Assembly (NCBI GenBank): GCA_945637645.1
Contig: CALZDK010000094.1
Coordinates: forward strand, 1 to 7,640
DNA length: 7,640 nucleotides
Origin: an uncultured Prevotella sp.
GTDB lineage: Bacteria > Bacteroidota > Bacteroidia > Bacteroidales > Bacteroidaceae
Direction: 5' to 3'
Made by a program: the position numbers and the translations under genes. Under the pieces are notes generated by a model, which saw only the letters and a list, made by a program, of their open reading frames with translations, did not search any database and was not told where the DNA came from. This document shows, in pieces, positions 6,475 to 7,640 of the stretch. Numbering within the stretch: position 1 is the first letter of the stretch; the number at the start of each line of letters is the position of its first letter.

Positions 6475-7640
6475 GTGAAGAACGACAATAGATGGATATT
6501 GGTTTGCCTGCTGTTGGCAATGATTGTCTCGTGTGCAAGAATGGGACAACCCGACGGGGGCTGGTATGACGACACTCCTCCAAGGGTCGTACACACCGAC
6601 CCTGCTGACAAGGGAACGGGAGTGAAGTCGAAGAAGGTGACCATAACATTCGACGAGTTTATAAAACTGGAGGACGCCACAAGCAAGGTTGTCATCTCGC
6701 CTCCACAGATAGAACCTGCCGACATAAAAGCATCGGGAAAGAAAATTGTGGTGGAACTGAAGGACTCTCTGATGGACAACACAACCTACACCATAGACTT
6801 TTCCGACGCCATATCCGACAACAACGAGGGCAACCCTATGGGAAACTACACATACAGTTTTTCCACGGGTGAGAGAATTGACACCTTCGAGGTGTCGGGA
6901 AATGTGCTCGACGCAACAAACCTTGAGCCCATAAAGGGAATACTCGTGGGACTCTACGACGACCTCTCCGACACGGTGTTTGCAAGAAAACCGTTCATAA
7001 GGGTGTCGAGAACCGACAGCCGTGGACGTTTCGTGATAAGAGGCATTGCGCCGGGAACTTACAGGGTGTATGCACTTCAGGATGCCGACGGAAACTATAT
7101 CTACAGCCAGAAGAGCGAGATGTTGGCGTTCAGCCACGAAACCTTCAACCCTTATGCCAAACCAGACATAAGGCAGGACACCGTGTGGCGAGACACGCTG
7201 CGCATAGACTCTATAATAAGAACTCCCTACACGCATTTCTATCCCGACGACATAGTGCTCAGAGCTTTCACCGCTCTTCAGACAGACCGCTATTTGGTTA
7301 AGTCGGAGAGGGCAGAGCCCAACAAGCTGAACTTCTATTTCAGCTATGGCAACGACTCACTGCCACAGTTGAGAGGACTGAACTTCAACTCCGACAGTGC
7401 ATTCGTGGTGGACTCAAACCTCAAGAACGACACCATAACCTATTGGATAAAGGACACGACACTGATAAACACCGACTCGCTGACCTTGGAGGCGCGCTAT
7501 CTGATAACCGACTCCACGGGAACACTCGTGATGCAGACCGACACATTGGAGATGATACCAAAGATGTCGTATGAGAAACGAATGAAACAGGAGGAAAAGG
7601 AAAACGAGAAATGGCTGAAGGAACAGGAGAAGAAAAAGAA
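6475..7640 (+). CDS. Lipoprotein with Big_5-type Ig-like domain, 3' end outside window
   Basis: The frame is open from GTG 6475 to the window edge (388 complete codons). The nearest upstream in-frame ATG (6460) is cut off by TGA 6469-6471, and the next in-frame ATG (6520) falls inside the signal peptide, so GTG is the best start. The N-terminus MKNDNRW is followed by a hydrophobic stretch and the lipobox IVSC with Cys20, indicating a lipid-anchored envelope protein. Residues about 33-132 form an Ig-like domain of the Big_5 type, including NTTYTIDFSDAISDNNEGNP (102-121) and TYSFSTG at its end. Residues about 139-206 look like a second beta-sandwich of the carboxypeptidase-regulatory type (VSGNVLDATN, RGRFVIRGIAPGTYRVYAL). 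The rest is Asp/Thr-rich, then becomes a Lys/Glu-rich helix at the edge. C-ARMGQPDGGW is, from memory, a common start for mature Bacteroidales lipoproteins of this type. The function is unknown. No surface-export acidic signal directly follows Cys20. Confidence 0.85.
   Translation, partial: MKNDNRWILVCLLLAMIVSCARMGQPDGGWYDDTPPRVVHTDPADKGTGVKSKKVTITFDEFIKLEDATSKVVISPPQIEPADIKASGKKIVVELKDSLMDNTTYTIDFSDAISDNNEGNPMGNYTYSFSTGERIDTFEVSGNVLDATNLEPIKGILVGLYDDLSDTVFARKPFIRVSRTDSRGRFVIRGIAPGTYRVYALQDADGNYIYSQKSEMLAFSHETFNPYAKPDIRQDTVWRDTLRIDSIIRTPYTHFYPDDIVLRAFTALQTDRYLVKSERAEPNKLNFYFSYGNDSLPQLRGLNFNSDSAFVVDSNLKNDTITYWIKDTTLINTDSLTLEARYLITDSTGTLVMQTDTLEMIPKMSYEKRMKQEEKENEKWLKEQEKKK

Overview
The window looks like chromosomal DNA from a member of the Bacteroidales, most likely Prevotella or a close relative. 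This rests on protein families rather than a database match: divergent Hcp/TssD-like tube proteins and a PAAR-like tip protein of the kind found in Bacteroidetes type VI secretion (T6SS subtype iii), a bacterial GH3 protein, an Ig-like lipoprotein beginning C-ARMGQPDGGW after a lipobox, A-rich translation starts with few strong Shine-Dalgarno sites, and a Bacteroidetes-type -7 box (TAnnTTTG). All genes are on the + strand.

Region 1 (1-914) holds the 3' end of an AT-rich gene whose start lies outside the window, then a 55-base gap. The product is not recognised. It has a Lys/Asn-rich helical N-terminal part and a Gln/Asn-rich tail. Base composition changes sharply at its end: 18% G+C by hand count at 121-180 against 62% at 1681-1740. 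It may be acquired cargo, such as a secreted effector, attached to the secretion locus.

Region 2 (915-4843) is a five-gene cluster with gaps of 15-28 bases: two different Hcp/TssD-like proteins, a 596-residue coiled-coil plus beta-repeat protein that looks like a stand-alone spike or needle, a small Cys-rich PAAR-like (DUF4280-type) protein, and an acidic coiled-coil protein of unknown function. The order tube, tube, needle, tip, accessory matches the order of parts at the firing end of a contractile injection machine. I infer that this cassette encodes an alternative tip assembly. No VgrG with a recognisable gp27 or OB-fold part, and no sheath, baseplate or ClpV gene, is in the window.

Region 3 (4844-7640) is separated by a 105-base spacer with several short inverted repeats and a -7 promoter box, and looks like a separate housekeeping transcription unit. 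It contains a complete GH3-family acyl-adenylating enzyme and, 17 bases later, a lipoprotein with a Big_5-type Ig-like domain. The lipoprotein starts at GTG and runs off the right edge of the window.
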